NCBI RefSeq assembly: GCF_900116205.1
Contig: NZ_FOZS01000001.1
Location: 930,001 to 994,000 of the forward strand
Length of the DNA: 64,000 nucleotides
Direction of reading: 5' to 3'
Source: Halostagnicola kamekurae
GTDB lineage: Archaea > Halobacteriota > Halobacteria > Halobacteriales > Natrialbaceae
Under the pieces are notes generated by a model, which searched no databases, was not told the origin of the DNA, and worked only from the letters and a program-made list of their open reading frames with translations. A program made the translations under genes and the position numbers. Of this stretch, positions 27,281-36,494 are shown in pieces. Numbering within the stretch: the stretch's first letter is position 1; each line of letters starts with the position of its first letter.

Positions 27281-28243
27281 GTGATACCGACCTGGTTCGC
27301 CTACGCGCTGGTGACGGCGCTGGTCTACGCGGCGATCGCGCTCCTGGCGAAAGTCGTCAGCGGGACTGAAATCGACGATCCGATCACGCTGACGATCTAC
27401 TCCTGTATCCCGTTCTACGCCGTCTACATCGCGGCCGGCTTGCTCCTCGAGCCGACGACGCTCTCGGCCAGCGCCGTCACCGATCCGACGCCGCTGTCGG
27501 CGGCGCTCACGGCCATGGGGTTCGGTGTCGTCTCGACCGCCGGGTACGGGATCTACTACTGGGGGCTCGTCAGCGGCGACGTTTCCCGGTTCGTCCCGGC
27601 GCTGGCCCTCGAAACGATCTTCGTGCTCGTTCTCGGCTTCGTTCTCCTCGGGGAGTCGTTTCCCACTGGGGTCTACGCGGGCGTCCTGCTCGTGGTGTTC
27701 GGCGCGCTGTTCATCTCCTACGAACACGGGAGCGGGTCGATTCGCGGGACCGTCGGCCCGTCGACGATCGGCGTCGCGCTCGCCGCCGCCGCGGCCTTCG
27801 CCGTGCTCAACACGGGAATGAAAGTTCTTACGACCGAGTTCGGGACGCTCGAGGTCCTCTTCTGGATCAGCGTCGGCGGGCTGGTATCGATCGCCGCGAT
27901 AGCACCGTTTCGCGAGGGCTCTCGGTTCCCGCCGACCGGCGGGAGAGACGACGTCTTCGCCCGGCGGCTTTCGAAGGGAATCTCACTGTTGATCGTCGGC
28001 GGGCTGTTGAACGCCCTCGCGTTGCTGACGTTCGTGCAGGCGCTCGAGACCGGGCCGGTGTCGCTGGCGACCGCGATCACCAAACTCGACGTGTTGCTCG
28101 TCTTCGTGGGCTCGCTGGCGTTGAGCAAACTGACGCCGGAACTGCTCGCCGAGCAGTTCGATCCGTTCACGCTGGTTCAGAAGGGGACGGCGTCGCTGCT
28201 GATCCTCGTCGGCTGTGCGCTGATCCAGTTTGCGGCCACCTAG
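27281..28243 (+). CDS. DMT-superfamily (EamA) transporter
   Basis: This membrane protein has about 320 residues and ten hydrophobic segments, arranged as two EamA repeats. The second repeat contains GGLLNALALLTFVQALETGP. Family members export or exchange small metabolites, and the substrate is not evident. The start is probably GTG at 27281 (product V/M-IPTWFAYALV); a TTG at 27257 is in frame but less likely. It is convergent with the ABC permease gene at 28543, with a tandem-repeat tract between. Confidence 0.85.
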   Translation: MIPTWFAYALVTALVYAAIALLAKVVSGTEIDDPITLTIYSCIPFYAVYIAAGLLLEPTTLSASAVTDPTPLSAALTAMGFGVVSTAGYGIYYWGLVSGDVSRFVPALALETIFVLVLGFVLLGESFPTGVYAGVLLVVFGALFISYEHGSGSIRGTVGPSTIGVALAAAAAFAVLNTGMKVLTTEFGTLEVLFWISVGGLVSIAAIAPFREGSRFPPTGGRDDVFARRLSKGISLLIVGGLLNALALLTFVQALETGPVSLATAITKLDVLLVFVGSLALSKLTPELLAEQFDPFTLVQKGTASLLILVGCALIQFAAT

Positions 28244-28340
28244 GCGGTTGCCTCGCTTTTCTCGCCGATCGTCCGGTCGCCGATCGCGTCAATCCGGCCG
28301 CGCTTCGAGAGGACGGCGCGAAGAGCGAGCGTTCGATGAG

Positions 28341-28540
28341 GAAACGCGCGAGTGACGGAACGCCCGAAGAACGAAATGCGAGAACATCGTCGAATGCTCG
28401 GAAACGGAACCCCGCAAACAGCCAAACGTCCAAAACAATAGAACGCCCCCGAACAGCCGAACGCCCGCAAACGGACGCTCGAAAACGATCGAACGCCCAA
28501 CAACAGAACGCCCGAAAATCGTCGAACGCCCGAGAGCGCC
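28341..28540. repeat. Twelve degenerate ~16.5 bp tandem units
   Basis: Units start near 28341, 28358, 28373, 28391, 28407, 28424, 28441, 28459, 28474, 28491, 28506 and 28524. The consensus is close to GAACGCCCGAAAA plus 3-4 nt. The tract is A-rich on the plus strand relative to its surroundings. It fills most of the spacer between two convergent genes and stops 3 bp from the ABC permease stop codon. Confidence 0.8.
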
Positions 28541-28542
28541 GA

Positions 28543-29358
28543 TTAGGACAGCTGTTTCGACAGCCAGTTCAGGTTCGTCGCCGCGGCGGCGAGGAGGATC
28601 GCGCCAAGCGAGATCAGGATCAGGAACGTCGAGACGACGCTGACCATCGGCGACAGCGAGTTTCTGAGCTGGTTCCAGGCGACCACCGGGATCGTCTCGG
28701 TGGTGTGATTCGAGAGGAAAAGCGCCATCACGAACTCCTGGAGGCTGACGATGAACGCGAGCAGCGCGCCGACGAAGATGCCGTGTTTCACGTTCGGCAG
28801 GACGACGTGGACGAACGAACGCACCGGGCCGGCGCCGAGGTCGTGGGCCGCGTCTAACTGCTGCCAGTCGAATCGGCTGAAGACCGAGCGCATGACGAAG
28901 TAGACGAGCGGCGTCGCCCACAGCGTGTGCGCGAGGATCAGACTCACGTACGACCCCTGCAGGTCGAACTCGGTGAAGTACACGAGCAGCGTGACGCCGA
29001 AGATGACCGGCGGGATCAACATCGGCAGGAGAACGAGCGGCGCGAGCAATCGCCCGACCAGCCCGTCGTCTATCTCCTGACCGAACGCGGCCGTCACGCC
29101 CAGTATCGTCGCGACGACCGCCGTTCCCAGACCCACGAGCAGGCTGTTGTCGAACGCGCGCAGCCAGTCAGTCTGGGCGAAGAACGATTCGTACCAGCTG
29201 AGGGAGAACTCCGCCGGCGGGAACGTGAGCTGTCCCGAAGCGCCGAAGGAGGTCACGACGACGACGGCGAGGGGCAACAGCATGAACGCGAACACCGCGA
29301 GGTAGCCAGCCCGGAAGAGCGCCGTCTCGAGGCTTTCTCTACGCATACTCCATCTCAC
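28543..29358 (-). CDS. Polyamine-type ABC transporter permease (PotC-like)
   Basis: The 271-residue inner-membrane permease has six hydrophobic helices and the EAA-loop signature DAAHDLGAGPVRSFVHVVLP (about residues 185-204), which contacts the ATPase. It overlaps the partner permease gene by 20 bp and is last in the four-gene operon. Substrate specificity is inferred only from similarity to spermidine/putrescine systems. Confidence 0.88.
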   Translation of the reverse strand: MRWSMRRESLETALFRAGYLAVFAFMLLPLAVVVVTSFGASGQLTFPPAEFSLSWYESFFAQTDWLRAFDNSLLVGLGTAVVATILGVTAAFGQEIDDGLVGRLLAPLVLLPMLIPPVIFGVTLLVYFTEFDLQGSYVSLILAHTLWATPLVYFVMRSVFSRFDWQQLDAAHDLGAGPVRSFVHVVLPNVKHGIFVGALLAFIVSLQEFVMALFLSNHTTETIPVVAWNQLRNSLSPMVSVVSTFLILISLGAILLAAAATNLNWLSKQLS

Positions 29359-30262
29359 CTCCGAAGCGCGAGAGGACGGCGACGATCGCGCCGATCACCA
29401 CGAGCATCGCCGCGATCATCACGACCGACAGCGCGGTCGCGGTCGGCCACTGGAAGTCGCGCAGAATCTGGCCCTCGACCCGCATCGCGAACGTGACGTT
29501 GTCGCCCAGCAGGAACGGCGCGGCGTAGGAGCCGACGCTCCAGGCGAAGGATATCACCGTGGCGACGATGATGCCCGGCATCGCCTGCGGGACGACCACC
29601 TCGAGGACCGACCGGGGCCGGCTCGCTCCGAGATCCCGCGCGGCCTCGACTAACTGCCAGTCCATCGTCGCCAGCACGCTGTAGATCGCCAGGACGGCGT
29701 AGGGCAGGACGATGTACACCTGTCCGACGATCGCCCCCGCGAGGCCCGGAACGATCTCGAGCGGCGTCGAGAGCAACCCGATCGACTCGAGGAGATTGTT
29801 GAGCGTCCCGGTGGGGGAGAGCAGCGGCCGGAAGGCGTAGGTCTTGACGACGAGCGTCGTCAGCAACGGCAGGATGACCGAAAACAGCAACAGCGACTTG
29901 GCGAATCCCTCGGCTCGCCAAATCGCGTATGCGTACAGCAGGCCGACGACGACGGCGATCGCCGTCGCAACGAGTCCGATCGTAAACGAGTGTGCGATGA
30001 CCTCCCGTGGAACCTCGCTCGTGAGGACGTTCGTGTAGGCGTCTGTCGACCACGTCCCCTCCGCGTAGGCCGTCCCGCGCTCGCCCGCCTCCGAGACGCT
30101 GATCCGGAGTAAGATCAGGAACGGCGCGACGAAGATCAGGAGTTCGAAGATCACGAGCGGGGCCATGAGCAACAGCGCTCGTTTCGAGCGCGAGCGCGCT
30201 ACGAGCGGCTTCCAGAACCGCTCTATGACGCCTGACGTCGCGGCGTTCGAATTTCCGGACAT
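29339..30262 (-). CDS. Polyamine-type ABC transporter permease (PotB-like)
   Basis: The 307-residue permease has six predicted helices and the EAA-loop EAARDLGASRPRSVLEVVVP (about residues 215-234). It starts 2 bp after the ATPase gene ends and overlaps the second permease, so the two are probably made in equal amounts to form the channel heterodimer. Confidence 0.88.
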   Translation of the reverse strand: MSGNSNAATSGVIERFWKPLVARSRSKRALLLMAPLVIFELLIFVAPFLILLRISVSEAGERGTAYAEGTWSTDAYTNVLTSEVPREVIAHSFTIGLVATAIAVVVGLLYAYAIWRAEGFAKSLLLFSVILPLLTTLVVKTYAFRPLLSPTGTLNNLLESIGLLSTPLEIVPGLAGAIVGQVYIVLPYAVLAIYSVLATMDWQLVEAARDLGASRPRSVLEVVVPQAMPGIIVATVISFAWSVGSYAAPFLLGDNVTFAMRVEGQILRDFQWPTATALSVVMIAAMLVVIGAIVAVLSRFGGEMEYA

Positions 30263-30264
30263 GG

Positions 30265-31401
30265 TTACAGGTCGACCCTCGTACCGTCCTCGCGGAACGC
30301 GAGCACGTCCGCGCCGTCCCAGCGGATTCGAATGTCGTCGCCGGCGTCGAACGCCCCCGAATCGGCGACCGTTCGCTCGACGAACACCGAACTATCCTCG
30401 ATCGCGACGGAGTATCGAACCGTCGAACCGCGGTAAATGGCGTTCTCGACGGTTCCGACGATCTCGTTCGTTGTTCCCCCGTCTGCGACGGTCGCGGTCT
30501 CCGGTTCGGCGTCGGTCGCCACCGGGCTCTCGCCGATCGAGAGGACCTCGGGACGAAGCGATAGCGTCAGGGACTCTCCGACCGCGAGCGCGTCACCGTC
30601 GTTGCTCGGAAGGATCATCTCCTGGCCGAGTTCCGTTTCGACGGCGACCGATTCGTCCGTCGTCTGTGCGACCTCGCCCGCGAGGAAGTTCGTGTCACCG
30701 AGGAAGCCCTCGATGAACCGGTTCTTCGGATTCTCGTAGACCTCGTGGGGGTCGCCGACCTGAACCAGTTCGCCGTCGGCCATGATCCCGATCCGGTCGG
30801 CCAGCGTGAACGCCTCGTCCTGGTCGTGGGTGACGTGGACGAACGTCTTCTCGAGATCCTCGTGGATCTCGCGGAGTTCGATCTGCATGTCCTCTCGCAG
30901 GCGCTTGTCGAGGTTCGACAGCGGCTCGTCGAGCAAGAGAACGTCCGGGTTGACCGCCAGCGAGCGAGCGAGCGCGACCCGCTGTTTCTGCCCGCCGCTC
31001 AGGTTCGTCGGGTTGTCGTCGGCGTGGTCCGCCATCTCGACGCGTTCTAACATCTCGCGGGCGCGTTCCCGACGTTCGTCCTTCGAGGCCGACTGCATCC
31101 GCAGGCCGAAGGCGACGTTCTCGAGGACCGTTTTGTGAGGAAACAGCGCCCAGTCCTGGAACACGGTCGCGGTGGTTCGGTCGTAGGCCGGTCGGTCGGT
31201 GACGTCGTCCGCACCGATGTGGACCGTTCCGTCGGTCGGTGACGTGAGGCCGGCGATCATGCGCAGCGTCGTCGACTTGCCGCTGCCGCTCGGACCCAGC
31301 AGACAGAGCAGTTCGCCGTCTTCGATCGTCACGGAGACGTCTTCGACTGCGAGTTCGTCACCGTAGCGCTTCTCGAGTCCGGAGAGTTCTATTTCTGACA
31401 T
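30265..31401 (-). CDS. Polyamine-type ABC transporter ATPase (PotA-like)
   Basis: The 378-residue ATPase energises the importer. It has Walker A GPSGSGKST (about residue 36), the signature LSGGQKQRVALARSL, Walker B VLLLDEPLSNLD and the switch His in FVHVTHDQDEA. A C-terminal TOBE-like regulatory domain (about 240-378) contains an acidic insert (EPETATVADGGTTNE). It lies between the binding-protein gene and the permeases. Confidence 0.93.
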   Translation of the reverse strand: MSEIELSGLEKRYGDELAVEDVSVTIEDGELLCLLGPSGSGKSTTLRMIAGLTSPTDGTVHIGADDVTDRPAYDRTTATVFQDWALFPHKTVLENVAFGLRMQSASKDERRERAREMLERVEMADHADDNPTNLSGGQKQRVALARSLAVNPDVLLLDEPLSNLDKRLREDMQIELREIHEDLEKTFVHVTHDQDEAFTLADRIGIMADGELVQVGDPHEVYENPKNRFIEGFLGDTNFLAGEVAQTTDESVAVETELGQEMILPSNDGDALAVGESLTLSLRPEVLSIGESPVATDAEPETATVADGGTTNEIVGTVENAIYRGSTVRYSVAIEDSSVFVERTVADSGAFDAGDDIRIRWDGADVLAFREDGTRVDL

Positions 31402-31406
31402 TGGCT

Positions 31407-32549
31407 TCAGGCGTTTCGGATACTCGCGTACTCGGACTCGAATTCGTCGTAGTAGTCCATGAGCTGCTCCCAGTCGGGGAAGGCAATGTTCTGTGCCTCT
31501 TCGGCGCTCGTCGGCAGCTGTTCGCCGAGATCGTTCGCATACTCCATGTCGGCGTTACAGAACAGCGCCGGGCTCGATTTCGACCACTCGGTCTGGACGT
31601 CAGACCGCATGAGGAAGTCGATGAACTCCTCGCTGCGGTCTCGCTTGTCGGTCCCACTGGTCACACACCAGTGGTTGAGGTAGCCGGTGGTCTTCTCGGG
31701 CAGCGTGTGCGTGAGCCCATCGTAGTCGCCGATGTCGTAGGCGGTCTGTTCGAAGTACCACTGGGCGACGTCGATCGTTCCGCTTTCGAACGCCTGCCAG
31801 ATGTCCTGTCCGCTGCTGGCCCAGCTCTGGACGTTCCAGTTTCTGATCTCGTCGAAGACCTCGTCGTGGAGCGATTCGTCATAGAGTTCGCCAGCGGCCT
31901 CCTGATCGTCCATGCCTATTGCGGCGGCGTGGACCGGGAACCACCAAAAGCCGGTGTCGATGCCGATTCCCCGGCTGTTCTCGACCGCGCTCGAGGAGAG
32001 GTCGGCCCACTCGCTCGGCTCGAAGTCGAGGTCCTCCCGGTAGATGATGTTACACGGCGCACCGTCGACCGGCATGCCGTATTCCGTCGGGCGGAACTCG
32101 CTGTAGTAATCGATGGCCTCCTCGAGGTGCGGGACGTTTTCCGTTCGGATCGATTCGAAGAGCCCCCCCTGGCGACCGCGGTAGTAGAAGTTACCGTCCG
32201 TGACGGTGACGTCGTACGGCGGATTCCCCTGCGATTGTCTGATGTTCGCGAGGATATTGTTCCAGCCGGTTTCGACCTGCAGCGTCACGTCGTGTTCGTC
32301 CTCGTACATCGGAACGACGGACTCTTTGAACCGTTCTGCGTAGTTCCCACTCCAGACGCAGACGGTAAGCGTCTCGCCGGACGCCGCCGATTCGTCGCCG
32401 AAGATCCGCGTACAGCCGGCCAACCCCGCGGCCGAACCGGCCGCGGCCCCGGCCAGCATCCCCCGACGAGAGACGCCACTCGTCGATTTGGTTGTTGATT
32501 CCGCCTCAGCTCCCCTCGTCTCTGCAACCCGTGTCGGGTCTGCAGCCAT
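31407..32549 (-). CDS. Substrate-binding lipoprotein of polyamine-type ABC importer (PotD-like)
   Basis: The 380-residue extracellular solute-binding protein has a twin-arginine motif (SRRGML), a hydrophobic Ala/Gly stretch and a lipobox LAGC, so it is likely exported folded and lipid-anchored. The mature part is a type II periplasmic-binding fold, with ETLTVCVWSGNYAERFKESV near the start. I chose the ATG at 32549 because a TATA-like CGTTTTATG lies about 31 nt upstream; an alternative ATG at 32579 adds ten residues. It is first in the four-gene operon. Confidence 0.88.
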   Translation of the reverse strand: MAADPTRVAETRGAEAESTTKSTSGVSRRGMLAGAAAGSAAGLAGCTRIFGDESAASGETLTVCVWSGNYAERFKESVVPMYEDEHDVTLQVETGWNNILANIRQSQGNPPYDVTVTDGNFYYRGRQGGLFESIRTENVPHLEEAIDYYSEFRPTEYGMPVDGAPCNIIYREDLDFEPSEWADLSSSAVENSRGIGIDTGFWWFPVHAAAIGMDDQEAAGELYDESLHDEVFDEIRNWNVQSWASSGQDIWQAFESGTIDVAQWYFEQTAYDIGDYDGLTHTLPEKTTGYLNHWCVTSGTDKRDRSEEFIDFLMRSDVQTEWSKSSPALFCNADMEYANDLGEQLPTSAEEAQNIAFPDWEQLMDYYDEFESEYASIRNA

Positions 32550-32610
32550 TGGTGCTCCAGCCTTATCCGAGTCGAACATAAAACGGTTGTGAAGTTCGAA
32601 ACGGTCGCGT

Positions 32611-32750
32611 CCGAGCCCATGCGGACCGTTCGCAAGTACTCGCTACCGATCGGACTCGTCCCAAATCACTCGCTACCGTTCGGAGTCGTCGCAGGTCACC
32701 CGATACCGATCGGAGCCGCCCCAGGTCACTCGCTACCGGGCGGTGACTCG
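32611..32750. repeat. Tandem 30-bp units overlapping the bluB 3' end
   Basis: CGCTACCGATCGGA-type units start at exactly 32641, 32671, 32701 and 32731, with a weaker copy from about 32611. The period is exactly 30 bp. The last unit encodes the C-terminus of BluB on the minus strand; the others fill the gap before the ABC-transporter operon. Confidence 0.8.
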
Positions 32751-33451
32751 CCCTCGGAGCACCTCGATACCGCGGTTCCCTCGCGGTCGTCCTCGTTCTG
32801 CGATCTCGGCCCCCAACACTCCTCGTGAACGACCGTCTCTCGATCGAGTCGCTCGCGCCACCCTTCCGTCTCGAGCACCGGCTCGTCCGGGAAGCCATCC
32901 TCGGGATAGCCGAGACACAGATAGGCGACCGGCTTTACGTGTGGCGGGATCCCGAGTAGTTCCTGGAGTTCGTACGGATAGAGCACGCTCACCCATCCCA
33001 CGCCGACGCCTTCGGCTCGAGCGGCCAGCCAGAGGTTCTGGACGGCCAGACACGTCGAGTAGACGTCCGTCCGCTTCATCGAACTTCGACCCAGCACGTG
33101 GGGCGCCCCGCGCGTCGGATCGCAGGTCACGCAGATGTTGACCGGCGACTCGAGGATTCCCTCGAGTTTGAGGGCGGCGTACTCGGATCGGCGCGGTTCC
33201 TCGTACCCCTCCCTGGCCGCCGCGATGGCGCGGTCCGCGATCGATTTCACCGCGCGTTTGGTCTCCTGCGATTTGATCACGAGCAGATCCCACGGCTGGG
33301 AGAACCCGACGCTCGGGGCGTGGTGGGCGGCGTCGACGAGTCGCTCGAGAACCGGGTCCGGGATCGGATCCGTCCGAAACCGTCGGATATCCCGTCGAGT
33401 GTAGATCGCCTTGTAGACGGCCTCGCGGTCGGCGTCCGTGAATTCGACCAT
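32726..33451 (-). CDS. bluB: 5,6-dimethylbenzimidazole synthase BluB
   Basis: BluB is a nitroreductase-fold flavoenzyme that breaks down FMN to make the lower ligand of cobalamin. The 241-residue product has the FMN-binding RRDIRRFRTDPIPD (about 18-31), the HAPSVGFSQPWDLLV motif (about 43-57), which distinguishes BluB from general nitroreductases, and GVGVGWVSVLYP. The ATG at 33451 places the core correctly; an ATG at 33478 adds nine residues. The last about 25 residues are polar and partly encoded by the 30-bp repeat. No other cobalamin gene is in the window. Confidence 0.88.
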   Translation of the reverse strand: MVEFTDADREAVYKAIYTRRDIRRFRTDPIPDPVLERLVDAAHHAPSVGFSQPWDLLVIKSQETKRAVKSIADRAIAAAREGYEEPRRSEYAALKLEGILESPVNICVTCDPTRGAPHVLGRSSMKRTDVYSTCLAVQNLWLAARAEGVGVGWVSVLYPYELQELLGIPPHVKPVAYLCLGYPEDGFPDEPVLETEGWRERLDRETVVHEECWGPRSQNEDDREGTAVSRCSEGESPPGSE

Positions 33452-33520
33452 GCGTTCGGTAGCACGCGGCTCTGGCAAAGCCGCGTCGAAATCATCCCTC
33501 GGCCATCGATCGGCATCGAC

Positions 33521-34348
33521 TCACTCGAGCGTCTCGGCCGGATCGACGACCTCGCCGGTCGCCGGATAGACGCCAACCTGCTCGCACAGTCCGCCCATCG
33601 GACACGCGTCCGGATCCTCGAGACACGCCGGCTTTCGCGCGGTGCAGTACTCGCGGCCGAACTGGATCATCGCCGTGTGTCCGAAGCCGCACTTGGCCGC
33701 CGGCACGTCTCGTTCGACGATTTCGCGGACGCCCTCGTGATCCGCGTCCGGCGGCGCGATTCCGAGTCGTCGAACGATGCGGTGGACGTGGGTATCGACC
33801 GGGAAGACGCCGCCGCGACCGCCCGCGAAGAGCAACACGCAGTCGGCCGTCTTCGGACCCACGCCGCGAACCGACAGCAGCGTCTCGCGAACCGTTTCCG
33901 GCGGCTCGTCCGTGACGAAGGCGTCGAACGCCGCCGCGGAGCCGAACTCCTCGAGGACCCACTCGGCCGCATCGACGATCGTCTCCGACTTCTGGTTGTA
34001 CAGCCCCGCGGAACTGATCGTCTCGGCGAGTTCGCTCTGGGCCGCGTTCGCGAGCGCCTCGGCCAGATCGGCGTCAGTCGCTCCCGACTCGTCGGCACCG
34101 TAGCGCTCGAGCAACGCGTCATGTGCGGGCTGGCTGGCCTTGTCGCTCGTGTTCTGGCTCAAAATCGTGCGGACGAGACAGGTAAAGGCATCCTGCCCGC
34201 CGTAGGCCTTCTGCCAGTACAGTTCGCCGAGCGTGTCGACGACCGCCTCTGCCCGCGTCTGGGCCGTCGCCGGGTCGAACTCCGCCGCAACGCCACCGCC
34301 CTCGAGACCGCCGCTTATGTTGCGCGACGGTTCCGGATCTTCGCTCAT
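33521..34348 (-). CDS. nth: Endonuclease III (DNA glycosylase/AP lyase)
   Basis: Nth removes oxidised pyrimidines in base excision repair. The 275-residue protein has the helix-hairpin-helix LLSVRGVGPKTADCVLL with the catalytic Lys, the catalytic Asp in FPVDTHVHRI, and a C-terminal four-Cys iron-sulfur loop (C-x6-C-x6-C-x5-C, about residues 230-250). An N-terminal extension of about 30 residues is polar. Confidence 0.93.
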   Translation of the reverse strand: MSEDPEPSRNISGGLEGGGVAAEFDPATAQTRAEAVVDTLGELYWQKAYGGQDAFTCLVRTILSQNTSDKASQPAHDALLERYGADESGATDADLAEALANAAQSELAETISSAGLYNQKSETIVDAAEWVLEEFGSAAAFDAFVTDEPPETVRETLLSVRGVGPKTADCVLLFAGGRGGVFPVDTHVHRIVRRLGIAPPDADHEGVREIVERDVPAAKCGFGHTAMIQFGREYCTARKPACLEDPDACPMGGLCEQVGVYPATGEVVDPAETLE

Positions 34349-34437
34349 GTGTGCAGGTACGCTCGAGCGGGCAAAACATCACTGGATAGCTCCCTCAAGG
34401 TCCATCTCCCTCCACCGCTTCTAACGCTCAGTCGCGC

Positions 34438-34926
34438 TCAATCGTTCACGGATACGGTAATCGTCGCGGTTACGTCCGCACCCGCGGCCAGCGCCTCGAC
34501 GAGATCCCGGTCGAATCCCTCCGCGGCGTGTTCCGCCTCGAGCGCGATGGTCCGCTCGTCGACGTACTCGCTCGTTCGGCCTACCGCGCTGCGCTCGCTC
34601 GAGAACTCGAGGGCCGGGTCGCCGCGACCCTGAACCGAGTCTCGGTGGCCGGCCGCCTCGAGCGTGACCGTGATCGTCGCGTCGGGGCGCTGGCAGGCGG
34701 CGACGAACTCCGGGTCGAAATCCGCGGGCGCGCGGTCGGCTTCGATCGCGAGAATACAGTCGCCCGCGGGGGTCAGAAAGTCGTCCGTCGAGATCTCGAA
34801 CGTGCTCGCGTGCTCGGCGCTGACGTTCTCGTGGCCGCGGGCGTGGATGATCTCCTCGAGGGCGCGCTCTCGTCCGTCGGTATCGCCTCGCCGTTTACCG
34901 TCCTCACTCGTCGTCGGATCGCTCAT
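34438..34926 (-). CDS. DUF371 family protein
   Basis: The 162-residue protein matches the archaeal DUF371 pattern, with ARGHENVSAEHASTFEIS near residue 29 and DDFLTPAGDCILAIEADRAP after it. The fold is beta-rich and the function is not established. The N-terminal 20 residues are polar and variable. It lies between the alkaline-phosphatase-superfamily gene and nth, all on the minus strand. Confidence 0.8.
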   Translation of the reverse strand: MSDPTTSEDGKRRGDTDGRERALEEIIHARGHENVSAEHASTFEISTDDFLTPAGDCILAIEADRAPADFDPEFVAACQRPDATITVTLEAAGHRDSVQGRGDPALEFSSERSAVGRTSEYVDERTIALEAEHAAEGFDRDLVEALAAGADVTATITVSVND

Positions 34927-34995
34927 AGCTACGTTCGCCGCCTCGCGCTGAAAATGGAATCGATCGTGCGTCCGGTTCTCGAGCGGTGGACCAGT

Positions 34996-36339
34996 TTATA
35001 CGAGGCTCGCGCCGTCGAACTCGCCGCGGCTGTACTCGATCTCCATCAGATCGAGGATCGTCGGCGCGATGTCGTAGAGGTCGGCGTCGTCGATCGTCAC
35101 GTCGGGGTCGTCGACGTACAGCGACGTGTCGTCGAAGCTGTGCATCCCGTTTCGCGGTCCCGTTGTAAACACCTCCGAATCGGCCTTGAAGCCGGACTTG
35201 AGGTCGAAGCCGTTCGACGGAATCGCGACCAGATCGGGCGCGATTTCGTCGTGGTCGCCGCGGAAAGCGGCTTCCTTCTCGACGACGCGGTCGACCACCG
35301 TGCGGCCCTCGGGCCCCTCGAGTTCCTCGAGTTCGGCCTTGAGCTCGTCGCGAACCGCGTCGTACTCGGATTTGGGAACCGACCCGCGGGGCTCTCGCCC
35401 CTCGAGGTTGATGTAGAACCGACCCGGAATGAACGAGTAGGCTTTGGTCTCGTCGGCGATGTCGTCGAGTTCCTCCGGCTCGTCGGTCCGGAAGGAGAGC
35501 CAGTCGTTCTCCCGAAGCCACTCGTTGAAGTGGACCTCGTGATCGAGGCTGGTGAAGCCGTGATCGGAGGCGACGATGAGCGTGACGTCTTCGGGCAGCG
35601 CCTCGCGTAGCTCGCCGATGTAGTCGTCGACCTTCTCGTAGAACTCGAGGAACTCCTCGCGGAACTCGCCGTCGCGCTCGTAGTCTTTGAACAGGAAGTG
35701 GTTGACCCGGTCGGTCGTCATGAAGACGCCGAAAAAGAGGTCCCAGTCGTCTTCCTCGATGTAGTGTTTGAACGCCTCGTAGCGCGCGTCGACGGTCGCG
35801 TGGGCGTCCTCGATGAACTCGCTTTTGTCCTCCTGGTGGCCGAGTTTCGGGTTGACGTCGATCCGGTACTCGTATCCCTCGAGAGTGTCCCGAACGTCGT
35901 CGGGATAGGCCGCCTTCTCGAGGCCGGGTGAGAGAAAGCCAGAAACCATCCGCTGGACGTTTCGCTGGGGCGGGAACGTGACCGGCACGTTCATCACCGT
36001 CGCGTTTCGTCCCTCCTCCTGTACCCGATCCCAGATTCGGGTGGCCTGCACTTCGTTGCCCATCGGAACGTACGTGTCGTAGGTGCCGACCTCTCGGTCC
36101 TGAAAGCCGTAGACGCCCGTCTCACCGGGGTTCATCCCGGTCGTCAACGAGGGCCAGCAGGCGCTGGATTCCGGCGGTACGATGCTCGATATTTCGCTTG
36201 CAGTCCCATCCGACGCGATCGCCGCGAAGTTCGGAAAGCGATCCTCGTTATCCCTGAGAAGACTGTACGGGACACCATCAACTCCGATAAACGCGACTCG
36301 AGGGCTTCCATCGCCCCGTAACCGGTCAAACAGACCCAT
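34996..36339 (-). CDS. Alkaline phosphatase superfamily phosphodiesterase
   Basis: The 447-residue protein begins with a metal-binding Asp in VAFIGVDGVPYSLL. It has a likely nucleophile Ser/Thr in SACWPSLTTGMNPGETGVYG (about residue 55-74) and a further metal site SDHGFTSLDHEVHFNEW (about 275-291). This is the type I phosphodiesterase/nucleotide pyrophosphatase layout; the natural substrate is unknown. The ATG at 36339 (MGLFDRLRGDG) fits haloarchaeal members; an ATG at 36366 is possible. Confidence 0.83.
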   Translation of the reverse strand: MGLFDRLRGDGSPRVAFIGVDGVPYSLLRDNEDRFPNFAAIASDGTASEISSIVPPESSACWPSLTTGMNPGETGVYGFQDREVGTYDTYVPMGNEVQATRIWDRVQEEGRNATVMNVPVTFPPQRNVQRMVSGFLSPGLEKAAYPDDVRDTLEGYEYRIDVNPKLGHQEDKSEFIEDAHATVDARYEAFKHYIEEDDWDLFFGVFMTTDRVNHFLFKDYERDGEFREEFLEFYEKVDDYIGELREALPEDVTLIVASDHGFTSLDHEVHFNEWLRENDWLSFRTDEPEELDDIADETKAYSFIPGRFYINLEGREPRGSVPKSEYDAVRDELKAELEELEGPEGRTVVDRVVEKEAAFRGDHDEIAPDLVAIPSNGFDLKSGFKADSEVFTTGPRNGMHSFDDTSLYVDDPDVTIDDADLYDIAPTILDLMEIEYSRGEFDGASLV

Positions 36340-36494
36340 GCGGGATGGTAGTCCGAGCGGATACAAGAACCTTCGTTTCCAGACACTGTTTTCGAGAACG
36401 ACCGACGTCGGTCACGGCCGACGGAGCGATCCGAGAATCGCCGGTCGCTCGACCGTGTCCGAGCGATGACTGCTCGAGATCGGCGAGCCCCGCG

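Noticed and set aside
28341-28540. CRISPR array
   Set aside because: Units are 16-17 bp, imperfect and directly abutting, with no unique spacers and no cas genes nearby.
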